Source: an uncultured beta proteobacterium (GTDB lineage Bacteria; Pseudomonadota; Gammaproteobacteria; Burkholderiales; Rhodocyclaceae). From it: a DNA stretch of 11,841 nt. Shown one piece after another: positions 1-9,257 of this stretch; the first letter of the stretch is position 1, and every line of letters begins with the position of its first letter. Location: assembly GCA_903910495.1 (NCBI GenBank), contig CAIVZW010000099.1:1-11841 (forward strand), in the 5' to 3' direction. The notes under the pieces were generated by a model. It was given only the letters and a program-made list of their open reading frames with translations, searched no databases and was not told where the DNA came from. The translations under genes and the position numbers were made by a program.

Positions 1-1
1 C

Positions 2-871
2 GCCCGGGCCAAGGGTTTGCAGCTTACGGTCGAGAGCGGCGACTTCCCGCCCCACCTGCACGGCGACCCGACGCGCCTGCAGCAGGCGGTGCTCAACTAC
101 GCCACCAACGCCATCAAGTTCACCGAAAGCGGCAGCGTCACCCTGCGCGCCATCGTGCAGGAAGAAAGCGCCGAGTCGGTCGTGGTGCGTTTCGAAGTGC
201 AAGACAGCGGCGTCGGCATCGCGCCCGAGGCCCTGCCGCGGTTGTTCAACGCCTTCGAACAGGCCGATAACTCGACCACCCGCAAATACGGCGGCACCGG
301 GCTCGGGCTGGCCATCACCCGGCGACTGGCTGAACTGATGGGCGGCGAGGTCGGCGTGCAGAGCACGCTGGGCAGCGGCAGCACTTTCTGGTTTACCGCC
401 CGCCTGCCGATACACAAAAACGTCAGCCCGGAACCCCTCGCGCCCGCGCTGGCTGCGGCTGATGTCGAAAGCCTGATCCGCCAGCGCCACAGCGGCCGCC
501 GTGTCCTGCTGGTCGACGACGAACCGGTGAATCTGTTTGTGATTCAGTCATTCCTGGAGGATTCAGGGCTCATCGTCGATAGCGCAGAAGACGGCGCCCA
601 GGCTCTGCGCAAGGTCCGCGAAAATGCCTATACGCTGATCATGATGGACATGCAGATGCCCAAGCTCAATGGCCTGGAAGCCACGCGGCAGATCCGCGCG
701 CTGCCCGGCTACCGGGATACGCCGATCCTGGCCATGACGGCCAATGCCTTTGCCGAGGACAAGGCACTGTGCTTCGAGGCCGGGATGAATGACTTCATCA
801 GCAAGCCCTTTGATCCCGATCTGTTTTTTGCCTGCCTGCTGAAGTGGCTGGGTAAGGGTGAGGGCGGATAG
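2..871 (+). CDS. Hybrid sensor histidine kinase, C-terminal part (5'-truncated by window edge)
   Basis: The reading frame is open from the first bases, so this is the end of a longer kinase whose sensor and HisKA regions lie outside the window. The first part is a HATPase_c domain that binds ATP for histidine autophosphorylation. Its N-box ([11 protein letters not shown]) is at about nt 92-124, the G1 motif DSGVGI near 203-220 and the G2 motif GGTGLGL near 290-310. A linker of about 30 residues leads to a receiver domain with the acidic pair in LLVDDEP (about 500-520). The phospho-acceptor Asp in MMDMQMP is at 647-649, followed by the conserved Thr in AMTANAF and Lys in SKPFDP. The protein ends just after the receiver (TAG at 869-871), with no C-terminal Hpt domain, so a separate Hpt protein or another route would have to take the phosphate onward. 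It is closely similar to the kinase encoded convergently at 905-4438. The family call is secure; the signal sensed cannot be seen. Confidence 0.93.
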   Translation, partial: ARAKGLQLTVESGDFPPHLHGDPTRLQQAVLNYATNAIKFTESGSVTLRAIVQEESAESVVVRFEVQDSGVGIAPEALPRLFNAFEQADNSTTRKYGGTGLGLAITRRLAELMGGEVGVQSTLGSGSTFWFTARLPIHKNVSPEPLAPALAAADVESLIRQRHSGRRVLLVDDEPVNLFVIQSFLEDSGLIVDSAEDGAQALRKVRENAYTLIMMDMQMPKLNGLEATRQIRALPGYRDTPILAMTANAFAEDKALCFEAGMNDFISKPFDPDLFFACLLKWLGKGEGG

Positions 872-904
872 GAAACCGGGCCGGACAACTGCTACTCAGG
901 CTAC

Positions 905-3900
905 TCAGCGTATTCCGACCCACTCGCGCAGGTCGCGCAGCGTCATCCGCGCGGTTTCAAAGTCGAAGCCCCTGATCTGTCGCCCAAGATTCTCGCAGGG
1001 AGCACCCAGGGCCACGAGCAGCGAGGACTCGTGTTTTTCGAACAAGGCGATGACGGCGGTATCGCTCTTTTCCAGGAGCATGCCGAGTTGCTCAAGCACG
1101 GCCCTCAGAACGACCGGATCCGGCGGCGTGCTGTCCGCCTGCGGGAGAGATGCCGAAGGGGGAAAAGCGGCGGCCAGAGCGGCGAGTTCGTGGCCGATGG
1201 CGTCCATTTCAGGGCGGATATCGTCGCTGCCAATACCCGCCGACTGGGCCGCCTTGAGCAGGCTTTCCAGGCTTCCCGCCATGGCCGACAGATGATCAGC
1301 CCCGAGGGTGGCTCCGGTGCCCTTGAGAGTGTGCACCAGACGCAGCGCCGTAAGCTGATCGCCCTCGGCCAGGCTCGTCGCCAGCCGTGTCATGTCATCG
1401 GCGTGTGTTTTGGCAAAGCGGCCCAGCAGGCTCAGGTATTTCTCGTTATTGCAGCGCAAGGCCGCCTGGCCGCGTGCCACATTCAGGCCTGGCACACGGC
1501 TCAGAGCGGCCAGAACGGTGTCAACCGTTGTCCCTTGGTCAACCCTCTTTGCCGGATCCGGACGTGTTGTGGAGACGCTGGCTGTGCGCACGTAATCCGT
1601 CTTCACGTCGGCCTTGTCTGGTTCATGTGCTGTGGCCTCCGGCATCGCGGCCGACAGCCATAACAACAGGCTCTGGTAAAGCGCGGCGGGGTCTACCGGT
1701 TTGGTGATGAAGTCGTTCATCCCCGCCTCTTCGCAGGCCAGATGATCCTCATCGAAGGCATTGGCCGTCATCGCCAGGATCGGTATGGTTTCCCGGCCCG
1801 GCAGCACACGGATGGCGCGGGTGGCTTCAAGGCCGTCCATATTGGGCATCTGCATGTCCATCAGGATCAGGTCGTAGGCCTGCGTTTTAACTTTCTCCAA
1901 AGCCTCGCGGCCGTCGACGGCGGCATCCACCTGCAGACCTACGGCAAGCAACAGTTCCAGCGCCACTTCACGATTGATGGGATTGTCCTCGGCCAGCAGG
2001 ATTCTGGCCGCGCAGTGGAGCCGGCGCAATTGCGTTTCGGCATCTGTCGCCGCGCTCACCGGCTGGTCGGACATGATGCCGTGACCGCGTTGCAGACGGG
2101 CGTTAAACCAGAAGGTGCTACCCTTGCCCGGGGTGCTTTCAGCACCGGCTTCACCGCCCATCAACTGCGCCAGTCGCCGGGTAATCGCCAGCCCGAGGCC
2201 GGTACCCCCATGTTTGCGTGTGGTCGAAGGGTCAGCCTGCTCGAAGTCCTGGAACAGCCGGGACATTTTGTCGGGCGCAATGCCGATGCCGGTATCCGTG
2301 ACTTCGAAGCGCACCAGCAATTCGTCACCGACATCTTCCAGAAGACTGGCGCGCATGACGATGGCGCCGTTGTCGGTAAACTTGACGGCGTTGCCGGCGT
2401 AGTTGAGCAGGGCCTGACGCAAACGCGCCGGATCGCCGTACAGCCACAGCGGGACAGCATCGTGCTCGAGCTTGATGTGCAGCCCCTTGTCCCGTGCCGA
2501 CTGGTTGATGATCGAGCTGACGCTGTCAAGAATGGACGAAAGGTGGAAATCGCTGTTCTCCAGTTGCAGCCGGTTGGCCTCGATCTTGGACAGGTCAAGA
2601 ATGTCGTTGATGATCGACAGCAGGTGCCGGCCGGCGCCGTCGATCTTGTTCAGCCGTTCGCTCTGGGCCGGCGTGGCCGCGCCGCGCCGCAACAGATGGG
2701 TGAGGCCGATGATGGCATTGATCGGCGTACGGATCTCGTGGCTCATGTTGGCCAGGAATGAACTCTTGGCCTGGTTGGCGGCCTCGGCCTGCTGCTGTGC
2801 GCCAAGCAGCTCCATCGTGCGCTGTGCCACCAGTTCTTCCAGATGGAAGCGATGGCGATCCAGTTCTTCGCCGAGACGCTTTTTCTCGGAGATGTCTTCC
2901 TTGACCGCAACATAGTGGCTGATCGTTCCGTCAGGCTGGCGCAGCGGGGTGATGATGGCAAATTCGACGTATTCGCTGCCGTCCTTCCTGCGGTTGTGGA
3001 ATTCGCCCTTCCACGGCCGGCCGTTCGCCAATGCCGACCACATCGCGGCATAGGTTCCGGGTGGCGTCTTGCCCGAGTTCAGGATATTCGGGTTCTGGCC
3101 AATCGCTTCGTCGCAACTGAAGCCGGTGACGCGGACGAAGGTTTCGTTCACGTATTCGATGCGGGCATCGACATTGGTAATGACGATGCTTTCCGGGCTT
3201 TGCTCGATGGCCAGCGAAAGCTTGCGCAACTGGGCATTGGCGCCCATGTTTTCCGCATCACGGGCAAAGCCGTTGAGCGCAAAACTGATGTTGGACGACA
3301 TATCGACAAGCAGTTTGCGCACATCCTCGTCAAAGGCATGGAGTTCGCCGGAATAGAGCATCAGCGCTCCGACGACAACGTCATTCCGGGTCAGCGGCAA
3401 GGCCGCCAAGGAACGAAACCCTGCGCGCGCACCCCGTTCATGCCAGGGTGCCGTACGCGCATCGCTCATGAAATCCTCGATCCAGACGGGCTCGGATGCA
3501 CGGATCGAGGTGCCGGTAATACCGCCGCCAAAGGGACTGTCAGCATCGGTTGAAATCTGAATATCCTGCAGATAACCTTGTTCATCGCCGAAACTGGCTA
3601 CCGGGCGAACCATCAGGGAATCGGGGTCGACCAGGCCGACCCAGGCCATCTTCATGCCGCCGAACTGCACGGCAAAGCGGCAGATCTGCGGGAACAGTTC
3701 TTCCTGGCCGGCACAGCGCACGATGGCCTGATTGCACTCGCTTAAGGCCGCATAGGTCTGGCTCAGCCGTTTGATTCTGGCTTCGCTGGCCTTGCGCTCG
3801 GTAATGTCGCGGGCGATGCCGAACAGCCCGAGAAGTTGCCCGTCAGTATCGCGCAAGGGCCCCTTGAGCGTCAGGAAAGTGCGTTCTCCCTGTGCGGTGG

Positions 3901-4438
3901 CCAGCGTTTCCTCATGGGTGTCGATGCGGTTTTCGCTGATCACGCGCTGGTCGTTGGCGCGGATTTTCGCGCACTGTTGCGGCGGAAACAGTGCCGAGTC
4001 ATCGCGGCCCAGAAGCTGATCGGCCGGCTTGCCGAAGATCCGTGCCGTTTCCGGATTGACCAGTTGGTAGCGCCCCTGCTGATCCTTGGCAAAGATGGCA
4101 TCCGAAGAATTGTCGGCGATCGTGGCCAGCAATCGCAGGGCGTGCGATTTTTCCGTCTGCGCTTCAATCTCGCGCAACGACGCGGCCTGGACTTGATCAA
4201 TCAGTCGCCGTATCAATCCATAGAGCAACAGCGAGCTTACGCCGACAAACAGCCAGCCTTTTATGCTACTGAGCAGGCCGATTTGCTCAGGATCACTGAG
4301 CAGCCAGACCACGGCCTTGTCGGAGAGCAGTATCCAGAGGCAGGAGAAAGCTGCATAGGCCAGAACGATCCTGAGGGTGGCGCCAGCCACGCGGATTCCG
4401 TGAGGCTTCTCTGACCGACTGGTTTCCTCCGGGTTCAT
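905..4438 (-). CDS. Membrane hybrid sensor histidine kinase, PAS-GAF-PAS-HisKA-HATPase-REC-Hpt
   Basis: This 1177-residue protein begins with two hydrophobic segments (about 19-38 and 58-77). They flank a short loop with LWILLSD and [10 protein letters not shown] patterns that recur in proteobacterial PAS and GGDEF sensors. Next come a PAS domain (about 105-215, ending in ARDITERK), a GAF-like domain (about 230-390), a second PAS/PAC (about 405-520, ending VKEDISEKK) and a coiled linker (about 520-555). The HisKA domain has phospho-acceptor His567 in MSHEIRTP. The HATPase domain has its N-box at 679-688, DTGIGI at 715-720 and GGTGLGL at 744-750. The receiver (about 811-927) has Asp861, Thr891 and Lys913. 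An Hpt domain carries His1036 in [13 protein letters not shown], and a helical tail of about 70 residues follows. All residues for an internal His-Asp-His relay are present. ATG lies 2 nt after the HD-GYP stop codon, so the two genes should be co-transcribed and translationally coupled. The ligand is unknown. Confidence 0.95.
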   Translation of the reverse strand: MNPEETSRSEKPHGIRVAGATLRIVLAYAAFSCLWILLSDKAVVWLLSDPEQIGLLSSIKGWLFVGVSSLLLYGLIRRLIDQVQAASLREIEAQTEKSHALRLLATIADNSSDAIFAKDQQGRYQLVNPETARIFGKPADQLLGRDDSALFPPQQCAKIRANDQRVISENRIDTHEETLATAQGERTFLTLKGPLRDTDGQLLGLFGIARDITERKASEARIKRLSQTYAALSECNQAIVRCAGQEELFPQICRFAVQFGGMKMAWVGLVDPDSLMVRPVASFGDEQGYLQDIQISTDADSPFGGGITGTSIRASEPVWIEDFMSDARTAPWHERGARAGFRSLAALPLTRNDVVVGALMLYSGELHAFDEDVRKLLVDMSSNISFALNGFARDAENMGANAQLRKLSLAIEQSPESIVITNVDARIEYVNETFVRVTGFSCDEAIGQNPNILNSGKTPPGTYAAMWSALANGRPWKGEFHNRRKDGSEYVEFAIITPLRQPDGTISHYVAVKEDISEKKRLGEELDRHRFHLEELVAQRTMELLGAQQQAEAANQAKSSFLANMSHEIRTPINAIIGLTHLLRRGAATPAQSERLNKIDGAGRHLLSIINDILDLSKIEANRLQLENSDFHLSSILDSVSSIINQSARDKGLHIKLEHDAVPLWLYGDPARLRQALLNYAGNAVKFTDNGAIVMRASLLEDVGDELLVRFEVTDTGIGIAPDKMSRLFQDFEQADPSTTRKHGGTGLGLAITRRLAQLMGGEAGAESTPGKGSTFWFNARLQRGHGIMSDQPVSAATDAETQLRRLHCAARILLAEDNPINREVALELLLAVGLQVDAAVDGREALEKVKTQAYDLILMDMQMPNMDGLEATRAIRVLPGRETIPILAMTANAFDEDHLACEEAGMNDFITKPVDPAALYQSLLLWLSAAMPEATAHEPDKADVKTDYVRTASVSTTRPDPAKRVDQGTTVDTVLAALSRVPGLNVARGQAALRCNNEKYLSLLGRFAKTHADDMTRLATSLAEGDQLTALRLVHTLKGTGATLGADHLSAMAGSLESLLKAAQSAGIGSDDIRPEMDAIGHELAALAAAFPPSASLPQADSTPPDPVVLRAVLEQLGMLLEKSDTAVIALFEKHESSLLVALGAPCENLGRQIRGFDFETARMTLRDLREWVGIR

Positions 4439-4440
4439 GG

Positions 4441-5568
4441 CTATGCCACCGGCCGAGCCGTTGCCGTGGCCGAACCTCCGTCTTCACTGTAACGCTCGGC
4501 GATAGCGGAAAATTCGGCGAAGTTGGCAACGAAAGCATCGACCATGTCGGGGTCGAAGTGGCTGCCTCGTCCGCTGGCGATGATGTCGCGGGCTTCAGGA
4601 TAGGACATCGCCGGTTTGTAGACCCGTACCGTAATCAGTGCATCAAAAACATCGGCCACGGCCATCAGCCGCGCGGATACGGGAATGGCGTCGCCAGCAA
4701 GGCCGTCAGGGTAACCGCTGCCATCCCATTTTTCATGGTGCCAGCGGGCAATTTCCTTGGCCAGTGACAGGAAGGGCAGGGGCATTTCGATATCGCGTTC
4801 GGCCTGCTCAATGGCGGCGCTGCCGAGTCTGGCATGCGTCTGCATGATGACTCCTTCGTCCGCCGTGAGTTTGCCGGGCTTGAGCAGGATATGATCGGGA
4901 ATGCCGACCTTGCCGATGTCGTGCAGCGGTGCCGAGCGGTGCAACAGATCAATGTAGCGCTCACTCAGGGTGCCGGCGAAGCGCGGGTGCTGGCACAGCA
5001 CCTGCGCCAGTTGCTGGACGTAGCCCTGGGTACGCAAAATGTGGTTGCCGGTTTCAGGATCGCGCGTTTCGGCCAGATGCGCCAGCGCCCGGATGCTGAC
5101 CCGCTGGGTCAGATCGTTTTCGGCCATACGCCGGGCGACTTCGGCTTCGAGGCTGACGTTCTGCTGTTGCATCCAGTCGCGCGCCAGTTTGGCTTCGAGT
5201 TGGGTGTGTACCCGGGCCAGGACCACGGTGGGCGTGATCGGCTTGGTAATGTAATCGGCCGCGCCAAGTTTCAGACCACGTTCCTCATCGCCCGAATCGG
5301 CCAGCGCCGTAAGAAAGATGACCGGGATGTCGCGGGTGTCGGGATTGTCACGCAGCCTGGACAGCACCGCATAACCATCCATGCCGGGCATCATCACGTC
5401 GAGCAGGATCAGATCGGGTTTCGGCCGGCCGTTGGCCACGCGCAAGCCGCCGGTACCAGAAGTCGCTGCCAGTACCTGATACTGCGGCAGCAGCAACTCA
5501 CTCAGCACGTGCAGGTTCTCGGGTACGTCGTCAATAATCAGGATAACGGAACTGCTGGCGGTAGACAT
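4441..5568 (-). CDS. Response regulator with HD-GYP domain (RpfG-like, predicted c-di-GMP phosphodiesterase)
   Basis: This 375-residue cytoplasmic protein has an N-terminal receiver (about 7-122). Its acidic pair is Asp13/Asp14, the phospho-acceptor Asp57 lies in [11 protein letters not shown], with Thr87 and Lys109. A helical linker (about 125-155) joins it to an HD-GYP domain (about 155-355). Visible HD-GYP signatures are PETGNH (His176), the HD pair His216-Asp217 in [11 protein letters not shown], His277-His278 before WDGSGYP (Gly285-Tyr286-Pro287), and ADVFDAL (306-312). In this family these residues bind a metal centre that hydrolyses cyclic di-GMP, so the protein is predicted to lower c-di-GMP when phosphorylated. 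It is the first gene of a two-gene leftward operon with the hybrid kinase at 905-4438, whose Hpt domain is the natural phosphodonor candidate. ATG at 5566-5568 puts the receiver at the usual distance from the N-terminus, although no strong Shine-Dalgarno sequence precedes it. Activity is inferred from motifs. Confidence 0.94.
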   Translation of the reverse strand: MSTASSSVILIIDDVPENLHVLSELLLPQYQVLAATSGTGGLRVANGRPKPDLILLDVMMPGMDGYAVLSRLRDNPDTRDIPVIFLTALADSGDEERGLKLGAADYITKPITPTVVLARVHTQLEAKLARDWMQQQNVSLEAEVARRMAENDLTQRVSIRALAHLAETRDPETGNHILRTQGYVQQLAQVLCQHPRFAGTLSERYIDLLHRSAPLHDIGKVGIPDHILLKPGKLTADEGVIMQTHARLGSAAIEQAERDIEMPLPFLSLAKEIARWHHEKWDGSGYPDGLAGDAIPVSARLMAVADVFDALITVRVYKPAMSYPEARDIIASGRGSHFDPDMVDAFVANFAEFSAIAERYSEDGGSATATARPVA

Positions 5569-5601
5569 GGGCGTTTACCGAGTATTCTCTAAGTAATCAG
5601 T

Positions 5602-5619
5602 CTAATCTTATTTGATTAG
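5602..5619. repeat. Inverted repeat CTAATC-N6-GATTAG upstream of the HD-GYP gene
   Basis: A perfect 6-bp inverted repeat with the 6-nt spacer ttattt. A further TAATC copy at 5594-5598 lies 9 bp before the one at 5603-5607 in the same orientation. It sits 34-51 bp upstream of the HD-GYP start codon, where an operator or the leader of the transcript would be expected. Short AT-rich palindromes arise by chance, so function is uncertain. Confidence 0.35.
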
Positions 5620-5655
5620 CGAGTGCATGAAAAGTGATTGAGCCCGATCCCGATG

Positions 5656-5676
5656 AAACTTTGTTTAAACTTGTTT
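5656..5676. repeat. Tandem direct repeat AAACTTTGTTT/AAACTTGTTT in the TAXI promoter region
   Basis: An 11-bp unit (5656-5666) is followed at once by a 10-bp copy (5667-5676) that lacks one T. The junction forms the 8-bp palindrome GTTTAAAC (5663-5670). The repeat lies just upstream of, and overlaps, the candidate -35 region for the TAXI-TRAP operon. Roughly one helical turn separates the copies, as expected for adjacent binding of a regulator. The repeat is plainly there; its role is inferred. Confidence 0.45.
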
Positions 5677-5701
5677 GGCAGTAGCGGATTTGTCCTAAAA
5701 T
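5671..5701 (+). promoter_or_regulatory. Possible sigma-70 promoter for the TAXI-TRAP operon
   Basis: A -10-like TAAAAT at 5696-5701 is preceded by TTGTTT (5671-5676, 19-nt spacer) or TTGGCA (5675-5680, 15-nt spacer). Neither spacing is ideal. The -10 would place transcription start near 5708 and give a leader of about 25 nt. Assigned by eye. Confidence 0.35.
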
Positions 5702-5704
5702 CGT

Positions 5705-5724
5705 TGTGTCACTTCACACAGGAG
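5705..5724 (+). promoter_or_regulatory. Strong Shine-Dalgarno sequence preceded by a small hairpin
   Basis: AGGAG at 5720-5724 lies 8 nt before ATG 5733 and decides the start of the TAXI gene over the in-frame GTG at 5706. Just 5' of it, TGTGT (5705-5709) and ACACA (5716-5720) can pair around a 6-nt loop. This is a weak stem that would touch the edge of the ribosome-binding site. Confidence 0.6.
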
Positions 5725-5732
5725 ATAAACTT

Positions 5733-6686
5733 ATGAAAGCCTCTTTGCGTCACACCCTGATTGTCAGCGCCGCCGTACTCTGCTTGTCCATCCCGGCGCA
5801 CGCCGCAGAATTCATTAATGTTCTCACCGGCGGCACCAGCGGCATCTATTACCCGCTCGGCGTTTCGCTTTCGCAGATTTACAGCAAAGCCATTCCCGGC
5901 TCTAAAACGGCCGTGCAGGCCACCAAGGCCAGTGTGGAAAACCTGAATTTGCTGCAGGCCGGTCGCGGCGAAGTTGGCATCTCGCTTGGCGACTCCCTGT
6001 CCGATGCCTGGAAAGGCAATGAAGACGCGGGTTTCAAGGCGCCTCTCAAAAAGCTGCGGACGATTGCCATGCTCTGGCCAAATTATATCCATTTCGTTGC
6101 CGCAGCCGATTCCGGAATCAAGTCACTGGCCGACATCAAAGGCAAACGGATTTCAGTCGGCGCACCCAAGTCCGGCACCGAACTCAATTCGCGCGAGATC
6201 CTCAAAGCCGCCGGCATCAGCTACAAGGATTTCGCCAAGGTGGAATATCTCTCCTACGCCGAATCGGTTGAGTTGATGAAGAACCGGCAACTCGACGTTA
6301 CCCTGCTGTCTTCCGGTCTGGGTGTTGCGGCATTGCGTGACTTGGCCACTTCGCAGAAAGTGGTATTCCTGACCATTCCTGCAGACATTGTGACAAAAAT
6401 CAACGATCCGGCGTTCCAGGTTGGCGTCATTCCGGCCAAGACCTACGAAGGACAGGATGCCGACGTTACTACCGTCTCCGTACAGAACTACCTGGTTACC
6501 CATGAAGGCGTTTCAAACGAGACTGTCTATACCATGACCAAATCGATGTTCGAAAACCTTGATCAGATGATTGCCGCGCACGCCGCAGCCAAGTCGATCA
6601 AGCGCGAGAACGCGGCCAAAGCACCGCCTGCACCGCTGCATCCGGGTGCCGAGAAGTACTACCGTGAAGTTGGCTTGCTGAAATAA
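5733..6686 (+). CDS. TAXI-family TRAP transporter periplasmic substrate-binding protein
   Basis: This 317-residue protein belongs to the TAXI (TRAP-associated extracytoplasmic immunogenic) solute receptors, which capture organic acids or amino acids in the periplasm and deliver them to a fused TRAP permease. A Sec signal peptide is visible: Lys/Arg near the start, hydrophobic core at about 9-20, and an AHA cleavage motif with probable processing after Ala24. The mature protein opens with the family hallmark LTGGTSGIYYPLG (31-43). It continues with a QATKASVENL segment, GAPKSGTE (133-140) at the second lobe, and a C-terminal LHPGAEKYYREVG. Length is normal for the family. ATG 5733 is chosen because AGGAG lies 8 nt upstream and because it starts the signal peptide cleanly. 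The gene leads an operon with the permease and DUF1850 genes. Substrate cannot be read from sequence; glutamate, 2-oxoglutarate or C4-dicarboxylate types are possibilities. Confidence 0.94.
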   Translation: MKASLRHTLIVSAAVLCLSIPAHAAEFINVLTGGTSGIYYPLGVSLSQIYSKAIPGSKTAVQATKASVENLNLLQAGRGEVGISLGDSLSDAWKGNEDAGFKAPLKKLRTIAMLWPNYIHFVAAADSGIKSLADIKGKRISVGAPKSGTELNSREILKAAGISYKDFAKVEYLSYAESVELMKNRQLDVTLLSSGLGVAALRDLATSQKVVFLTIPADIVTKINDPAFQVGVIPAKTYEGQDADVTTVSVQNYLVTHEGVSNETVYTMTKSMFENLDQMIAAHAAAKSIKRENAAKAPPAPLHPGAEKYYREVGLLK

Positions 6687-6709
6687 GCGAGTCCAACATT
6701 GCCGCAAAT

Positions 6710-6743
6710 CCGGTCTTCGCACGTGTGCAGTGACCGGTTTTTT
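6710..6743 (+). terminator. Intra-operon hairpin with T6 tail (partial terminator or attenuator)
   Basis: CCGGTC (6710-6715) pairs perfectly with GACCGG (6732-6737) and is followed directly by six T residues (6738-6743), the layout of an intrinsic terminator. Inside the loop GCAC/GTGC can extend the structure. It lies 23 nt after the TAXI stop codon and 25 nt before the permease ATG. Partial termination here would give more binding protein than permease, and the structure would also protect the 3' end of the upstream message. Strength is not known. Confidence 0.6.
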
Positions 6744-6768
6744 CATAGCGTTTAGCGAAAGAAACAGC

Positions 6769-8847
<2,079 letters not shown>

Positions 8848-8853
8848 TGGCGA

Positions 8854-9228
8854 ATGGCGCTGTGCCTGACTGCCGGCGCATTGTCGGCTTCGCTGGCCAT
8901 CCAGTTTTTTACGCTGGCCTGGATGCACTCGATCGAAAAGCTTCGCTGGGAAGAAGACTGGCGGGTCGAGAGCGGTCAGTTGCACCTCGTCGCTGCGCGC
9001 ATCAAGGGCAGCGGTGCCGGCATGGAAGCACCGCCGGGGGCGCTCCTGCATGACGGTTTCTGGCATTACCGGCCGGCGGTCGCAGCGATGGATCGCCTGA
9101 CGCTGGCGCATTCCCACTACACCTCGGGCTACGAACTGTGTGCCGACGGCAGCTGCCGTCCGCTCACCGACCTCCTGCCGGGTATTGCCGACAGCGGCAC
9201 CATCGTGCTCGCCGCCTGCGGGCGCTGA
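8854..9228 (+). CDS. DUF1850 protein of the TAXI-TRAP operon
   Basis: This 124-residue protein matches the DUF1850 family by its HSIEKLRWEEDW motif (25-36), GSGAGME (52-58) followed by PPGA, and a C-terminal ELCADGSCRPL with Cys96 and Cys101. Residues about 3-24 are hydrophobic and look like a signal peptide or membrane anchor, which would place the rest in the periplasm. The biochemical role is not established to my knowledge, but the family commonly sits beside TAXI receptors and fused TRAP permeases, suggesting an accessory role in transport. ATG 8854 is 6 nt after the permease stop codon, with only a weak purine-rich stretch upstream, so coupling to permease translation is likely. The ATG overlapping the permease stop (8847) is in a different frame without family features. 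A CXGSC-like pair could form a disulfide, which is speculative. Confidence 0.85.
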   Translation: MALCLTAGALSASLAIQFFTLAWMHSIEKLRWEEDWRVESGQLHLVAARIKGSGAGMEAPPGALLHDGFWHYRPAVAAMDRLTLAHSHYTSGYELCADGSCRPLTDLLPGIADSGTIVLAACGR

Positions 9229-9257
9229 CTGCGCCGCGCCCCGGGAATTTCGACCTT

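Larger units (their letters stand above)
5569..5732. promoter_or_regulatory. Divergent intergenic region between the HD-GYP operon and the TAXI-TRAP operon
   Basis: These 164 nt separate two divergently transcribed operons and are more AT-rich than the flanking genes. They hold a CTAATC/GATTAG inverted repeat (5602-5619), a near-perfect tandem repeat (5656-5676), a -10-like TAAAAT (5696-5701) and a short hairpin next to the Shine-Dalgarno sequence of the TAXI gene. No convincing leftward promoter for the HD-GYP operon could be picked out, although AT-rich -10-like sequences exist around 5600-5615. Confidence 0.6.

Noticed and set aside
892..909. Direct repeat CTACTCAG twice between the convergent kinase genes
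   Set aside because: It is an 8-bp repeat with one intervening base; it gives a second stop-like copy after the minus-strand TGA but is most simply a small slippage duplication.
1742..2761. Long open frame (339 codons) on the plus strand inside the hybrid kinase gene
   Set aside because: It is antisense to a well-supported kinase and arises from GC-rich codon bias; its translation shows no recognisable domain.
5675..5692. Sigma-54 type promoter (TGGCA near 5676) before the TAXI gene
   Set aside because: The -12 GC dinucleotide is absent at the required spacing from the GG at 5677-5678.
5706..5732. Alternative GTG start of the TAXI gene at 5706
   Set aside because: It would translate through the Shine-Dalgarno sequence and add a polar stretch before the signal peptide.
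6730..6768. Alternative GTG start of the permease at 6730
   Set aside because: It lies within the terminator-like hairpin, has no Shine-Dalgarno sequence and adds non-family residues.
9221..9235. GGCGC-TGACT-GCGCC hairpin at the end of the DUF1850 gene as a bidirectional terminator
   Set aside because: The stem is only 5 bp and no T run follows on either strand, so it does not meet the form of an intrinsic terminator.
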